From assembly GCA_900548875.1 (NCBI GenBank), contig URMA01000029.1, positions 1-33,216 on the forward strand: 33,216 bases of DNA. The letters run 5' to 3'. How positions within the stretch are numbered: position 1 is the stretch's first letter; the number at the start of each line of letters is the position of its first letter. A model generated the notes under the pieces. That model worked only from the letters and a program-made list of their open reading frames with translations, had not been told where the DNA came from and made no database searches. The DNA is from an uncultured Porphyromonadaceae bacterium. GTDB taxonomy: Bacteria > Bacteroidota > Bacteroidia > Bacteroidales > Muribaculaceae. This document shows positions 1 to 9,327 of this stretch, one piece after another. Both the position numbers and the translations under genes were made by a program.

Positions 1-356
1 GGGCAGCTTTGGGGCTTTTTGTTTCCCGCAAGGATTTGTCGGAATATGCCGATGTGTTGTCGGAAAAATTGAAGACGCTTGACTATGCTCCTGCACGTCT
101 TTATCTTGCCGGTGCACTTTATGATTGCACTGGAAATGAAGAGGCACGTCAGATACTTGCTGACGGAATGCTTTCCGAAAATGTGGATGCCAACAAGATT
201 GCTATTCAAATTTTATTGAATGTTGATATTGCCAAGGCAAAGGATTTGCGTCCGATTGTTGACCGTCATGTGGAACTGTACGGTAAGGCGAAATCGCACG
301 GCGGTGTGGAATTTTTTCTGAATGTATTGTTGTTACGATTGAACACTGTAGCTTAG
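1..356 (+). CDS. 3' end of a sulfatase-like protein (cut by window edge)
   Basis: This is the C-terminal part of a gene that begins before the window; the reading frame is open from base 3 and stops with TAG at 354-356. The visible 117 or so residues match the C-terminal helical domain of the next gene (a sulfatase), including the stretches AALGLFVSRKDLSEYADV and LDYAPARLYLAGALYDCTGNE. By that homology the missing upstream part is very probably an S1 sulfatase catalytic domain, but that part is not visible. The helical domain looks HEAT/TPR-like; its role is unknown. The stop is 21 bases before the next ATG, so the two genes are probably co-transcribed. The first 55 bases are identical to 1939-1993, which indicates a recent duplication or gene conversion. 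Confidence 0.8.
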   Translation, partial: AALGLFVSRKDLSEYADVLSEKLKTLDYAPARLYLAGALYDCTGNEEARQILADGMLSENVDANKIAIQILLNVDIAKAKDLRPIVDRHVELYGKAKSHGGVEFFLNVLLLRLNTVA

Positions 357-377
357 TATAATCAAAAAGATAGTGTG

Positions 378-2315
378 ATGAACAGTAAATTATCTTATTT
401 TAGTTGTTTGTCGGCGCTGGTGGCCGGCTCGTTCTGCGTGTATGCGGAAGATGCGCCGAAGAATCTTCCGCGTCCGAATATTCTGTGGCTGACATACGAG
501 GATACTTCTCCCCAGTTTATAGGCTGTTATGGCAATTCTTTGGCCAAAACTCCGACCATGGACCGCTTGGCAGCGGAAGGTGTGCGGTTTACATCGGCCT
601 TTTCTACGGGAACGGTGTCGTCGCCGAGTCGTTTCTGTCTGATAACAGGCGTGACTCCTACAACAATGGGAACCGGAAACCACCGCAGCCAGTATCCTAT
701 ACCGGAGTTTGTCCACGGATTCCCAAAATATCTCCGTGAAGCGGGCTACTATACGTCGAACAACTATAAAACGGACTATAACAATGCGCGTGAGAAAGAG
801 ATGATAGCGGAGTCGTGGGACGAAAGTTCGGGCAAGGCGGGCTGGTGGAAACGTAAACCGGGACAGCCTTTCTTTGCCGTGTTCAACAGTCCTCACAGCC
901 ATCAGTCCCGTACGATGACAAATCCGTGGAGCAGCTATGAAAAACAGGTACTCCAACATTTGGATTCGGCACGCATGACAGCCGTCGACGCTCCGTTTGA
1001 AATGCCTGAATTTTATCGTAACAGTCCGGAGATGCGTCGTCAGATGTCGCGTGTCTATAATTCCATCTCACTGACTGACCAACAGTTTGAAGGAATTCTG
1101 GAGCGATTGGAAAAAGAGGGTTTGAAGGACAGCACGATAGTGTTCTGCTTCTCAGACCACGGCGAGGGTATTCCTCGAGGAAAGGGCAGTTCCTTGGGTT
1201 TGGGTTACCGTGTCCCGTTTATCGTATGGGTGCCGGAGATGTACAAGCACCTGTCACCGTGGGGAAGTGGCGTAGTAACCGACCGTCTTGTTAGTTTCGA
1301 GGATTTCGGTGCCACGGTGTTGGCATTGGCCGGTGTTGAGATACCCGACTATATTGAAGGAGAGCCGTTTATGGGTGAGAAGCCGGCAAAGGAAAAAGAA
1401 TATGTCTATGGAGCCTGTGACGGGTTGGATTCAAACAACGAACTGTCACGTTCGGTAACAGACGGACGCTATATGTATACCCGTGTGTTTACATGTCACC
1501 AGCCATGGATTCGTTGGATGGATTATTATGACAAAGGCGATATTCAGAAGATAATGCGCAAGGACTATGCTGCAGGGCTGATGAATGAAGCCCAGGCGGC
1601 AATTATGCAACCGCGTGTTGTGGAATATCTTTATGACCTTCAGAATGACAAGTGGGAGATGGAGAATCTGGCGGAGAAGCCGGAATACGGTAAGAGTTTA
1701 AAGAAATTCCGCAGGAAGATGGAAGAGCATGTCCTGTCGACGCGCGATGCCCATTTCATACCGGAGTACAGCTATGCCGAATATTCGGACAAGTACATTC
1801 CGTACACTCTTCGTGAAAATGATGAAATATATCCGGTGAAAAGAGTGCTGAAGGCCGCCATGCTTAGCGGAATGGGTAAGGATGTCATAGGAAAACAGGT
1901 GTCGTTGCTTGACGATGAAAACGACATTGTCAACTATTGGGCAGCTTTGGGGCTTTTTGTTTCCCGCAAGGATTTGTCGGAATATGCCGATGTTTTGTTG
2001 GAAAAGTTGGAGATGCTTGACTATGCTCCTGCACGTCTTTATCTTGCCGGTGCTCTGTATGATTGTACAGGGAATGAAGCCGCCCGCAATATTCTGTCGG
2101 AGGGAATGCTCACTTCCAATATATATGAAAATATGGAGACGATGCAGATCCTTTTGAACATCGATATTAAGAAGGCTCAGGCATTATTGCCGTCTGTTCA
2201 TAAGCATATAGAATTATATGGAAAAGCGAAAACGCATGGCGATGTGGAATATTTTATGAATGTCGTTCTTTTGCGTTTGGAAGGAAAAGATTTTACATTC
2301 GGCTCTTTCTGGTAA
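378..2315 (+). CDS. S1-type sulfatase with C-terminal helical domain
   Basis: Periplasmic or secreted sulfate ester hydrolase of 645 residues. The ATG at 378 is chosen over the in-frame GTG at 375. Residues 1-23 form a signal peptide ending near VYA. The catalytic domain runs from about 30 to 470: NILWLTYEDTSP holds the metal-binding acidic pair, S-S-P-S-R places the formylglycine precursor at Ser81, and FSDHGEG supplies the later metal ligands. The Ser type needs an anaerobic radical-SAM maturase (anSME), which is not in the window. The family resembles the heparan N-sulfatase-like (SGSH-like) branch of S1; this is tentative and the true substrate is not known. Residues about 500-640 form a helical HEAT-like domain shared with the preceding gene. 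The two genes form a tandem paralogous pair. Confidence 0.9.
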   Translation: MNSKLSYFSCLSALVAGSFCVYAEDAPKNLPRPNILWLTYEDTSPQFIGCYGNSLAKTPTMDRLAAEGVRFTSAFSTGTVSSPSRFCLITGVTPTTMGTGNHRSQYPIPEFVHGFPKYLREAGYYTSNNYKTDYNNAREKEMIAESWDESSGKAGWWKRKPGQPFFAVFNSPHSHQSRTMTNPWSSYEKQVLQHLDSARMTAVDAPFEMPEFYRNSPEMRRQMSRVYNSISLTDQQFEGILERLEKEGLKDSTIVFCFSDHGEGIPRGKGSSLGLGYRVPFIVWVPEMYKHLSPWGSGVVTDRLVSFEDFGATVLALAGVEIPDYIEGEPFMGEKPAKEKEYVYGACDGLDSNNELSRSVTDGRYMYTRVFTCHQPWIRWMDYYDKGDIQKIMRKDYAAGLMNEAQAAIMQPRVVEYLYDLQNDKWEMENLAEKPEYGKSLKKFRRKMEEHVLSTRDAHFIPEYSYAEYSDKYIPYTLRENDEIYPVKRVLKAAMLSGMGKDVIGKQVSLLDDENDIVNYWAALGLFVSRKDLSEYADVLLEKLEMLDYAPARLYLAGALYDCTGNEAARNILSEGMLTSNIYENMETMQILLNIDIKKAQALLPSVHKHIELYGKAKTHGDVEYFMNVVLLRLEGKDFTFGSFW

Positions 2316-2414
2316 CAAATGGAGATATTAAGTGTGAATTTTTTGAAAAACCTATCGAAGAAGCTAACTGGCTGATTCGTTAGATTTTTTGTCGCTTTCT
2401 ATGGTATGGATTAG

Positions 2415-2436
2415 ATGGATAAAGGCCTTTTTCCAT
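2415..2436. terminator. Terminator-like hairpin after the tandem sulfatases
   Basis: ATGGA and TCCAT flank the perfect palindrome AAAGGCCTTT, giving about ten base pairs with one T-T mismatch. T residues lie in and after the 3' arm. It lies 100 bases after the sulfatase stop and just ahead of the promoter at 2441-2499, so it may end the upstream transcript or act as an operator. A weaker hairpin, CTAAC/GTTAG followed by ATTTTTTG, lies a little upstream near 2364-2389. Confidence 0.4.
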
Positions 2437-2440
2437 ATTA

Positions 2441-2499
2441 TTTTACATCAAAAAGCATATATTTTACATTTTGCAGAGTGTTCCCGTGTAGTAATTTTG
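2441..2499 (+). promoter_or_regulatory. Shared PUL promoter/operator, site A
   Basis: TACATCA (2444-2450), 14 bases, TACATT (2465-2470), 25 bases, TTTG (2496-2499). The end is the Bacteroidota -7 box TAATTTTG (2492-2499), preceded by a -33 TTTG at 2470-2473 with an 18-base gap. The proximal half-site overlaps the -33 box, as in class II activation. The same fixed bases and spacings occur at three other places in the window. The start codon of the ELWxxDGT gene lies 45 bases after the -7 box. Confidence 0.75.
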
Positions 2500-2543
2500 T
2501 AACAGATAAAAACCGAATATAAAACTAATTTAAAATTTATATC

Positions 2544-4349
2544 ATGAATAAGTATTTTACAGGAGCGTTGGCATTGTGTTCTGCATTTGCAGCAGGTGCC
2601 GCTGATGTTGTTTTGCCGGATGGCATGGTTGCTTTGACTCCTTCGGGTGTAGAGTTGACTTCTGAAAATTCTGACAATAAAACTCAGAACAAGAAACCAA
2701 TCGTTAAGACAGATAACAATCTGTTGTTCTTTACTGCAAAAACTGCGGAATCAGGTGATGAACTATGGGTGTCCGGCTTGACTCCGGAGACAACCCGTAT
2801 GGTGAAAGATATCAAGCCGGGTGCTGAAGGATCTAATCCTTCTTATTTGACGGCTATAGGTAATAAGGTTTTCTTTGTCGCAGAAACGGCTGAAGCCGGT
2901 GCTGAAATTTGGGTGACTGACGGTACCGAAGCCGGAACTAAAATGGTGAAAGACATCTATCCCGGAGAAGTGGGCAGTGCTCCTTTCGGCTTATCAAAGT
3001 TCCAGGACAAGGTGATGTTCTTTGCTATGGATGAAGAAAGTGAGTTTATTCCGACTGTTGGAATTGAACCTGAAAAATGGTTGTGGATGTCTGATGGTAC
3101 GGAAGAAGGAACTGTACGCCTAGGTAATACTCCGACACGCCAGGACAACTACGATGGTGATGCAGGTGTGATTGTAGAAGCCAATGGCAAGGCTTTCTTT
3201 GTTAGCTATAACCTTGAAATGAACGAAACTCTATATGTGTCAGATGGTACGGTAGAAGGAACAAAGCCGGTGAAGAATATCAATCCGCGTCCTGAAACTG
3301 GTAATTTTGCAACTGCTTCAGCTGCTATTGACTGGATTACGCCGATCAACAATAAGTGGATAGTCTTCCGTGCAGAAACAGTTTCGGAAGTAACTGGTAC
3401 TACTGACATGGGTAGCGAAATATGGGTATCAGACGGTACCGAAGAAGGTACAAAATGGATTGGCTTTGATTTTGCAAAGGGAGAAACTGATGGAAAGCCT
3501 ACTGGAACACAGTTTGCGTGTGGTGAGAATTATGGTGATATCCTCTATTTCCGTGCTGACGATGGCGTTCATGGTGTAGAACCTTGTATTTTTGATTTGT
3601 CACAACCAATTCAGGAAGGTGTTAATCCGAGAAATTTGGTGGATATCAATCATTGGAAAGGCTCTGCAAACTTACATTCTTGGGCGAATGGTTACCAATT
3701 GTTTGATGGATTCTTGTTTATGCAGGCAAATGGTGGATATTTCTTGGATGGAGATGATACAGAGTATGGCTCTGGCTATAGTTTATGGAGACTAGACGCT
3801 GAGACATACAGTACGTTGGAATACCAAAAACATTGGTGTGATTTTGAAATTTATAAAGGAAACAAACGTGACAATGCTTGCTGGTTTGAGAACGTAGGGT
3901 CAAAAATGTTCTTTGTCGCACAGGATCAAGATAGCAATATGGAACTTTGGTGTATGGACAATGCGGATGCTACTCCGGTGAAGATTGTTGACCTTCCGGA
4001 AAATGGTGACTTGCATTCCTTGATGAATGTAAATGATAATCTGTATTTTGCATCAATGGGAACAAAGACATTGTATCGTTACATTGTAGAAGGCGGTGAC
4101 CCAGGTAGCGTAGAAACTGTCGGAACAACTGTAGTGAAAGTGTATCCGACTGTAGCAAGCGACATTGTCAATATTGAGGCTGGTGGTGCTGTTGCGAATG
4201 TAGCTCTTTACAATATGCAAGGTGCTCAGGTGCTGAATGCAGGTGCGACAAATCAAATTTCAGTTGCAAATTGCCAATCAGGACTTTATATAATGGTCGT
4301 GACTTTGGATAATGGCACAAATGTTTGCAAAAAGGTAGTTGTAGAATAA
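2544..4349 (+). CDS. Secreted ELWxxDGT-repeat protein with T9SS sorting domain
   Basis: A 601-residue protein with a signal peptide (MNKYFTGALALCSAFAAGAA). The body (about 50-520) contains repeats of the ELWxxDGTxxGT type, seen for example as EIWVTDGTEAGTKMVKDI, TLYVSDGTVEGTKPVKNI and EIWVSDGTEEGTKWIG. The repeats are roughly 50-70 residues apart, consistent with a beta-propeller. The last 75 or so residues (VYPTVASDIVNIEAGG to KKVVVE) look like a type A T9SS C-terminal sorting domain, so export to the cell surface is expected. It is the first gene after promoter A and precedes susC. Its function is unknown; glycan binding or a structural role at the surface is plausible from context only. 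No catalytic motif was recognised. Confidence 0.85.
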   Translation: MNKYFTGALALCSAFAAGAADVVLPDGMVALTPSGVELTSENSDNKTQNKKPIVKTDNNLLFFTAKTAESGDELWVSGLTPETTRMVKDIKPGAEGSNPSYLTAIGNKVFFVAETAEAGAEIWVTDGTEAGTKMVKDIYPGEVGSAPFGLSKFQDKVMFFAMDEESEFIPTVGIEPEKWLWMSDGTEEGTVRLGNTPTRQDNYDGDAGVIVEANGKAFFVSYNLEMNETLYVSDGTVEGTKPVKNINPRPETGNFATASAAIDWITPINNKWIVFRAETVSEVTGTTDMGSEIWVSDGTEEGTKWIGFDFAKGETDGKPTGTQFACGENYGDILYFRADDGVHGVEPCIFDLSQPIQEGVNPRNLVDINHWKGSANLHSWANGYQLFDGFLFMQANGGYFLDGDDTEYGSGYSLWRLDAETYSTLEYQKHWCDFEIYKGNKRDNACWFENVGSKMFFVAQDQDSNMELWCMDNADATPVKIVDLPENGDLHSLMNVNDNLYFASMGTKTLYRYIVEGGDPGSVETVGTTVVKVYPTVASDIVNIEAGGAVANVALYNMQGAQVLNAGATNQISVANCQSGLYIMVVTLDNGTNVCKKVVVE

Positions 4350-4365
4350 TAGGAATTTTAAATAT

Positions 4366-4406
4366 AATGCCCGTATTATGTCCCATAGGGGATTGGTGCG
4401 GGCATT
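4366..4406 (+). terminator. Intercistronic hairpin between ELWxxDGT gene and susC
   Basis: AATGCCCG (4366-4373) pairs perfectly with CGGGCATT (4399-4406), followed by TATTATAT. An inner CCC/GGG pairing lies in the loop. No shared-type promoter was found between this hairpin and susC, whose ATG is 21 bases downstream, so it probably attenuates transcription or protects an mRNA end. Confidence 0.55.
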
Positions 4407-4427
4407 TATTATATCCCGATAGAAATT

Positions 4428-7400
4428 ATGTTAAGAATTAAATTATTGTTATTCAGTATCTTTGTAATGCTGTCGGTTGCGGTTTCCGCACATACGATTA
4501 AAGGTACTGTTTTAGATGGCGACACGAAGGAGCCATTGATAGGGGCAACCATTCTGGTTGACGGTGGAAAACATACGTCAATAACAGATATTGACGGAAA
4601 CTTTTCGATTACAACAAATCTGGAAAAAGCAACTGTTGTTGTGAGTTATGTGGGATATTCTTCAAAGACTGTGAAGTGGACAAAAGACAACGCTGCTTTG
4701 ACCATTGAAATGGGTAGTACCGTGCAGGATTTGGAAGAAGTTGTAGTTATTGGTTATGGTGTGCAGAAGAAAAGTGATTTGACTGGTGCTGTTTCTTCCA
4801 TTAATGCGGAAGATGTAGCTGCCATGCCGGTAACTAATGTTGTTCAGGCATTGCAAGGTCGAGCTCCTGGTGTTGAAGTTGTTCAAAACTCAGGTGCTCC
4901 GGGATCCTCAACTTCAATCCGTATTCGTGGTATGGGTACAATCAACAATTCTGACCCGTTGTATGTGGTTGACGGTATGCCAATGGATAACATTGACTTC
5001 ATTTCTCCGGACGATATTGCTTCTATTGAGATTTTGAAAGATGCTTCTTCAGCTGCCATTTATGGTTCGCGTGCGGCGAATGGTGTCGTTCTTGTAACAA
5101 CGAAGGATGGTAGCGGTAGCGGCAAACGCTTCAATATCAATTTCAGTTCTTATGTCGGTTTTCAAGAAGCTGCGAAAAAACCAAGTATCTTGTCGAAAGA
5201 AGATTTTGTTTTTTTTGATGATTATGTGAATAATTATTATTCAAAAACACAGAAAAACGAGGCTGGTGGGCTTGTCCTGAATCCGGAATATGCAAGTCTT
5301 GTAGAAAATGGCGTAAATTGGTGGGATGAGATTTACAATCCGGCTGCACCAATGTTTAAAACAGCTCTTTCTATTTATGGTGGTACAGATAAATTGAATT
5401 ACTATTTGAGCGGTAACTGGACGAATACTGACGGTATTGTTAAGGAATCGGGTTATGACCGAAAGTCATTTAATTCAAAATTGAATGTAAAACTTCTTGA
5501 CAACTTGTCGTTGGGTGCAAATTTGTCTTATACGCATGTCGATACGAAAGTGGTTCCGGAAGGAAGTTGGAGTACGATAAAGTCTGCTATCAATTTTAAT
5601 CCTCTTACCCCGATTTTTGATACATCCGGCGGTTATACTAGAGGTACACCTGTGGAACAGCTTCGTCGTGCTTCTTATGACAAGTATAATGATAATATGA
5701 TTGGTCAGTTGAATTTGAACTGGCAAATCATCAAAGGGCTTAATTTTACATCCCGTGCTTCTTATGCTTACTATTCTACTGATATAAATAAATTTAACCG
5801 TTATAATGCAAATCCGGAAGCGGTAGGGAATATAAAATATGATGTTTCACGCAATCCTGTCACTACAAAGAGTTTCAGCTGGGATAACGTTTTGACCTAT
5901 ATGCAGAGTTTCGGCAATCATAATTTGAATGTGATGGTAGGTCAGACGATGGAAACACAGTCATATGAAAATAATCTTGTTTCCGGTACCGGTTATGGCG
6001 GATATGATGATTGGTATGATGCTATCAACTTTGCAAACTTCAGTAAAGTTAGTTCCGGTTATTCAACAGGGTGGACTGCCTTGGGTGTTCTCGGTCGTTT
6101 GAGCTACGACTATGCAGGAAAATATTTGTTCCAAGCTAATTTCCGCGCAGATGCTTCTTCGCGTTTTGCCGCAAACAATCGTTGGGGTGTTTTTCCGAGT
6201 GCTTCTCTGGGTTGGAAACTGAATGAGGAAGCCTTTTTGAAGGATGCTGAATGGATTAGCCTTTTGAAACTTCGTGCTGGTTGGGGACAATTGGGTAATA
6301 ACCGTATTAGTAATTATGAATATATGAATCTCGTAGGTCTGAATGGTAATTACAACTATATTTACGGTGTAGGCTCTCCTTCAATTAAACCAGGAATGTC
6401 TATTATTCAATATGGAAATCCTGATATTTTATGGGAACGCACTGAATCATGGAGTGCCGGTATTGACTTTAATGTGTGGAAAAACAAAATCACTTCTTCT
6501 GTCGAATATTTTGTGAAAGACACTCACGATATGCTGATTGAAGTTCCGATTGTTTACAGCGCCGGTTATCCGAACACTCCGATGCAGAATGCAGGAAGTG
6601 TTCGGAATCAGGGTTTCGAACTCCAACTTTCATATCGTGACAGTTATGGAGACTTCCGTTATGAAATCGGTGGAAATATTTCGCATGTGAAAAATAAAGT
6701 GACTTCATTGGGTGAATATGGTGAGCCGATTCTTGGTGGTAATTTGACGAATCCGAATCCACTTGGTTATGTAAACCGTACTGTGCTCAATGCTCCGATT
6801 GCTTGTTTCTACGGCTGGAAGACAGACGGTGTGCTTCAGCCTGAAGACTTTGACGAAAATGGAAATGTGCTTGTTCCGGTTGTGGCTTCAACTCGCAAAT
6901 ACAATCCGGGTGACATGAAGTTTGTTGATATCAATGGTGATAATGTAATTGATGACAACGACCGTACATTCATCGGTTCTCCGCATCCGGATTTCTATTA
7001 TGGCTTGAATATTGATTTGGGCTATAAAGGTTTTGACTTGTCAATGATGTTCCAGGGTGTGGCCGGAAATGATTTGTATAATGTGATGAAGTATTTTCAA
7101 TATTCATCAGTAAATAATAATGGTCAATTTACCGGAACAAATATAACTAATGTAGCGGCTGATTATTTTGATAAAGTTTATCGTCCGGTGGGCGATCCGT
7201 CAAATCCTACATATCGCGACAACTGGGGTCCGAATACAGGTGGTACAGTTCCGGCTCCGAGTTCAGACCAGGCAAGAAACGAGGTGAACTTCCGCAATTC
7301 GGATTTCTATATCGAAGACGGCTCTTATTTCCGTTTGAAGAACATTCAGTTGAGCTATACATTCTCAAAGGATTTCTGCAAACGTGCGTCTATTCAAGGG

Positions 7401-7574
7401 TTGAAATTATATGTTTCTGCCACAAACTTGTTCACTATCACAAAATATACAGGTCTTGATCCTGAAGTCGGCAAGCGTGTCGGAACAGAATCGAACAACT
7501 TGTTTATTGGTATAGATGAAGGTAACTATCCTCAATCCCGTTCTTATATGTTTGGTGTAGTGTTTGACTTTTAA
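4428..7574 (+). CDS. susC-like: SusC/RagA-type TonB-dependent outer-membrane transporter
   Basis: Outer-membrane oligosaccharide importer of 1048 residues, typical length for the family. A signal peptide (1-21, ending VSA) is followed by a carboxypeptidase-regulatory-like domain (about 22-95, IKGTVLDGDTKEPLIGATI). Next come the TonB-box/plug start (EEVVVIGYGVQKKSDLTGAV), the plug (about 105-230, with IRIRGMGTINNSDPLYVVDG) and a beta-barrel ending in VVFDF. It is followed after 12 bases by the SusD partner, the standard arrangement in which SusD caps the barrel. The substrate cannot be read from the sequence; the neighbouring sulfatases, GH30 and GH2 suggest a sulfated oligosaccharide. Confidence 0.97.
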   Translation: MLRIKLLLFSIFVMLSVAVSAHTIKGTVLDGDTKEPLIGATILVDGGKHTSITDIDGNFSITTNLEKATVVVSYVGYSSKTVKWTKDNAALTIEMGSTVQDLEEVVVIGYGVQKKSDLTGAVSSINAEDVAAMPVTNVVQALQGRAPGVEVVQNSGAPGSSTSIRIRGMGTINNSDPLYVVDGMPMDNIDFISPDDIASIEILKDASSAAIYGSRAANGVVLVTTKDGSGSGKRFNINFSSYVGFQEAAKKPSILSKEDFVFFDDYVNNYYSKTQKNEAGGLVLNPEYASLVENGVNWWDEIYNPAAPMFKTALSIYGGTDKLNYYLSGNWTNTDGIVKESGYDRKSFNSKLNVKLLDNLSLGANLSYTHVDTKVVPEGSWSTIKSAINFNPLTPIFDTSGGYTRGTPVEQLRRASYDKYNDNMIGQLNLNWQIIKGLNFTSRASYAYYSTDINKFNRYNANPEAVGNIKYDVSRNPVTTKSFSWDNVLTYMQSFGNHNLNVMVGQTMETQSYENNLVSGTGYGGYDDWYDAINFANFSKVSSGYSTGWTALGVLGRLSYDYAGKYLFQANFRADASSRFAANNRWGVFPSASLGWKLNEEAFLKDAEWISLLKLRAGWGQLGNNRISNYEYMNLVGLNGNYNYIYGVGSPSIKPGMSIIQYGNPDILWERTESWSAGIDFNVWKNKITSSVEYFVKDTHDMLIEVPIVYSAGYPNTPMQNAGSVRNQGFELQLSYRDSYGDFRYEIGGNISHVKNKVTSLGEYGEPILGGNLTNPNPLGYVNRTVLNAPIACFYGWKTDGVLQPEDFDENGNVLVPVVASTRKYNPGDMKFVDINGDNVIDDNDRTFIGSPHPDFYYGLNIDLGYKGFDLSMMFQGVAGNDLYNVMKYFQYSSVNNNGQFTGTNITNVAADYFDKVYRPVGDPSNPTYRDNWGPNTGGTVPAPSSDQARNEVNFRNSDFYIEDGSYFRLKNIQLSYTFSKDFCKRASIQGLKLYVSATNLFTITKYTGLDPEVGKRVGTESNNLFIGIDEGNYPQSRSYMFGVVFDF

Positions 7575-7586
7575 AAAGTTTGAGAA

Positions 7587-9314
7587 ATGAAATCTAAATT
7601 AATATTGTTGAGTTTGTGCGGAGCTATGTTTTTAGGCTCTTGTTCCGACTACTTTGACCCGAATTTGAAAGGTAATGTGCCTGAAAACGTTTATTATGAA
7701 AATCTGAATAACCTCAGATATGCGTTGAACACAGCCTACAGTTTGATGGAGACTGAGAAGTATCAACGTAGTGAACTTCTTTTCGGTGAGGCCATCAGCG
7801 ACAACTGCTGGAATGTGCAGGATGTGACTGCCGGTGAAATATATGATATTCTTAACTTCCAGTTTAATACCGAGAACAGCTATATTCTGGAACGTTATCA
7901 GGTGAATTACGAGGGGATAAATAAAGTAAACCAGATTATCCGTTCTATTCCGAATGTCAAATACCGTAATGACGGTACCAGCCCGAAAGAAATTCGTGAG
8001 GTTTATGGTCAGGCAAAGGTGCTGCGTGCGCTTTTCTACTTTAACCTTGTCAAGACATTTGGCGGTGTTTCTATCCAACCTGAGAACCCGGAACTGAGTT
8101 CACTGGTGGTGAAGCGTTCTTCGCTGGAAGATACATATGCTTACATCGAGAAAGACTTGCGTGAAGCTATCCTGTTGCTCCGTAAGCAACGCTATATATT
8201 GACAGAAGCCGGACAAATCAGTGCTGGCGGTGCATTGGGATTGTTGATGAAGGTCCTTATGTATCAGGCTTCTCCCGGTGTGGAACTTCCCAATGTAGAC
8301 AAACAGGCTAAATGGAATGAAGTTGTTGAAATCGGTAAATATTTTATCGAAGGACAGGATATTTCAGTGAGCGATTTGTTGAAATTCGACACAAACTATA
8401 CCGAAACATGGGAAGAAGTTGCTGAGCGTTTGTTCCTTGAAAATGGTATGATGCCGGAAACGGTATTGAATGCACAGGATGTGGTAAGTGCTCATTCATT
8501 ATCTAAATTTGATGAAATTTTCCGTATTAGCGGTGAATTTTCCCCTGAATCATTGATTGAAATCAATCATTATGATTACTCTGGTGTCGGTATCAGTGAG
8601 GAGCATGGTTGGCTCTTGAATGGTTATATTACTTATGACCCAGAATCTTCAATTCTCAATATAAGTCCAACTAGCGAATTGAAATCTCAGTTTGCAAATG
8701 ACCCGCGTGAATTGTTTACGATTTCTGATCGTTCAATCAATGATTATTACAAACAGGATTCTTCCAATCCAGAAATTGGTTGGTTTAATTCCGGAAACTC
8801 ATTGAAATTCTGTAAATTCTATGTTTTCCCATCTGAAGGAACAGCTAAAATGCGCAATTATGTGGTAATGCGCTATGCCGAGGTTATTTTGATTTATGCA
8901 GAAGCATTGAATGAAGTTGGCTTGTCGCGTGAAGCTGTCGATATGGCAAACCGAGTGCGTAATCGTGCGGCCGACCTTTTGTCGGCAAGTAATCCGAACA
9001 GTAAGTATCAGACAATTTCAGCTTCCAATTTCAAGCCGTTGAACTACGCTCCGTATGACATTACACGTGATGCCATATTGAAGGAGAAACGTATCGAAAT
9101 GGCAGGTGAAGGTGACCGTTGGTTTGAAATCTGCCGTTTGGGCATTGTTGCTGAACGTATGAAATATTTGGCTGACAATCCTGCTGTAGAACCGACGGGA
9201 CAGACACGTGTACGCGGTAAATACTTCAAGAAGGGAGTTAACGAAATTTTCCCGATTCCGCAAAAAGAAGTGTTTATTTCAAATGGTGTGATTGAACAGA
9301 ACTTTGGATATTAA
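7587..9314 (+). CDS. susD-like: SusD/RagB-type surface glycan-binding lipoprotein
   Basis: A 575-residue outer-membrane lipoprotein that binds glycan and acts as the lid of the upstream SusC barrel. The lipoprotein signal is clear: MKSKLILLSLCGAMFLGSC, lipidated Cys19. SusD-family landmarks include YQVNYEGINKVNQIIRSIP and VYGQAKVLRALFYFNLVKTFGGV in the helical TPR-like half. Near the C-terminus are MRYAEVILIYAEALNEVG and ILKEKRIEMAGEGDRWFEICRLG, ending with FPIPQKEV. It lies 12 bases after susC and 13 bases before the next lipoprotein gene. Confidence 0.97.
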   Translation: MKSKLILLSLCGAMFLGSCSDYFDPNLKGNVPENVYYENLNNLRYALNTAYSLMETEKYQRSELLFGEAISDNCWNVQDVTAGEIYDILNFQFNTENSYILERYQVNYEGINKVNQIIRSIPNVKYRNDGTSPKEIREVYGQAKVLRALFYFNLVKTFGGVSIQPENPELSSLVVKRSSLEDTYAYIEKDLREAILLLRKQRYILTEAGQISAGGALGLLMKVLMYQASPGVELPNVDKQAKWNEVVEIGKYFIEGQDISVSDLLKFDTNYTETWEEVAERLFLENGMMPETVLNAQDVVSAHSLSKFDEIFRISGEFSPESLIEINHYDYSGVGISEEHGWLLNGYITYDPESSILNISPTSELKSQFANDPRELFTISDRSINDYYKQDSSNPEIGWFNSGNSLKFCKFYVFPSEGTAKMRNYVVMRYAEVILIYAEALNEVGLSREAVDMANRVRNRAADLLSASNPNSKYQTISASNFKPLNYAPYDITRDAILKEKRIEMAGEGDRWFEICRLGIVAERMKYLADNPAVEPTGQTRVRGKYFKKGVNEIFPIPQKEVFISNGVIEQNFGY

Positions 9315-9327
9315 AGATTTTACTAAA

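Noticed and set aside
390..959. A 189-codon minus-strand frame
   Set aside because: Antisense to the first complete sulfatase, Arg-rich, with no motif.
9292..9327. Earlier ATG for the SusE-position lipoprotein
   Set aside because: It overlaps the end of susD and places 12 charged residues before a perfect lipoprotein signal starting at 9328.
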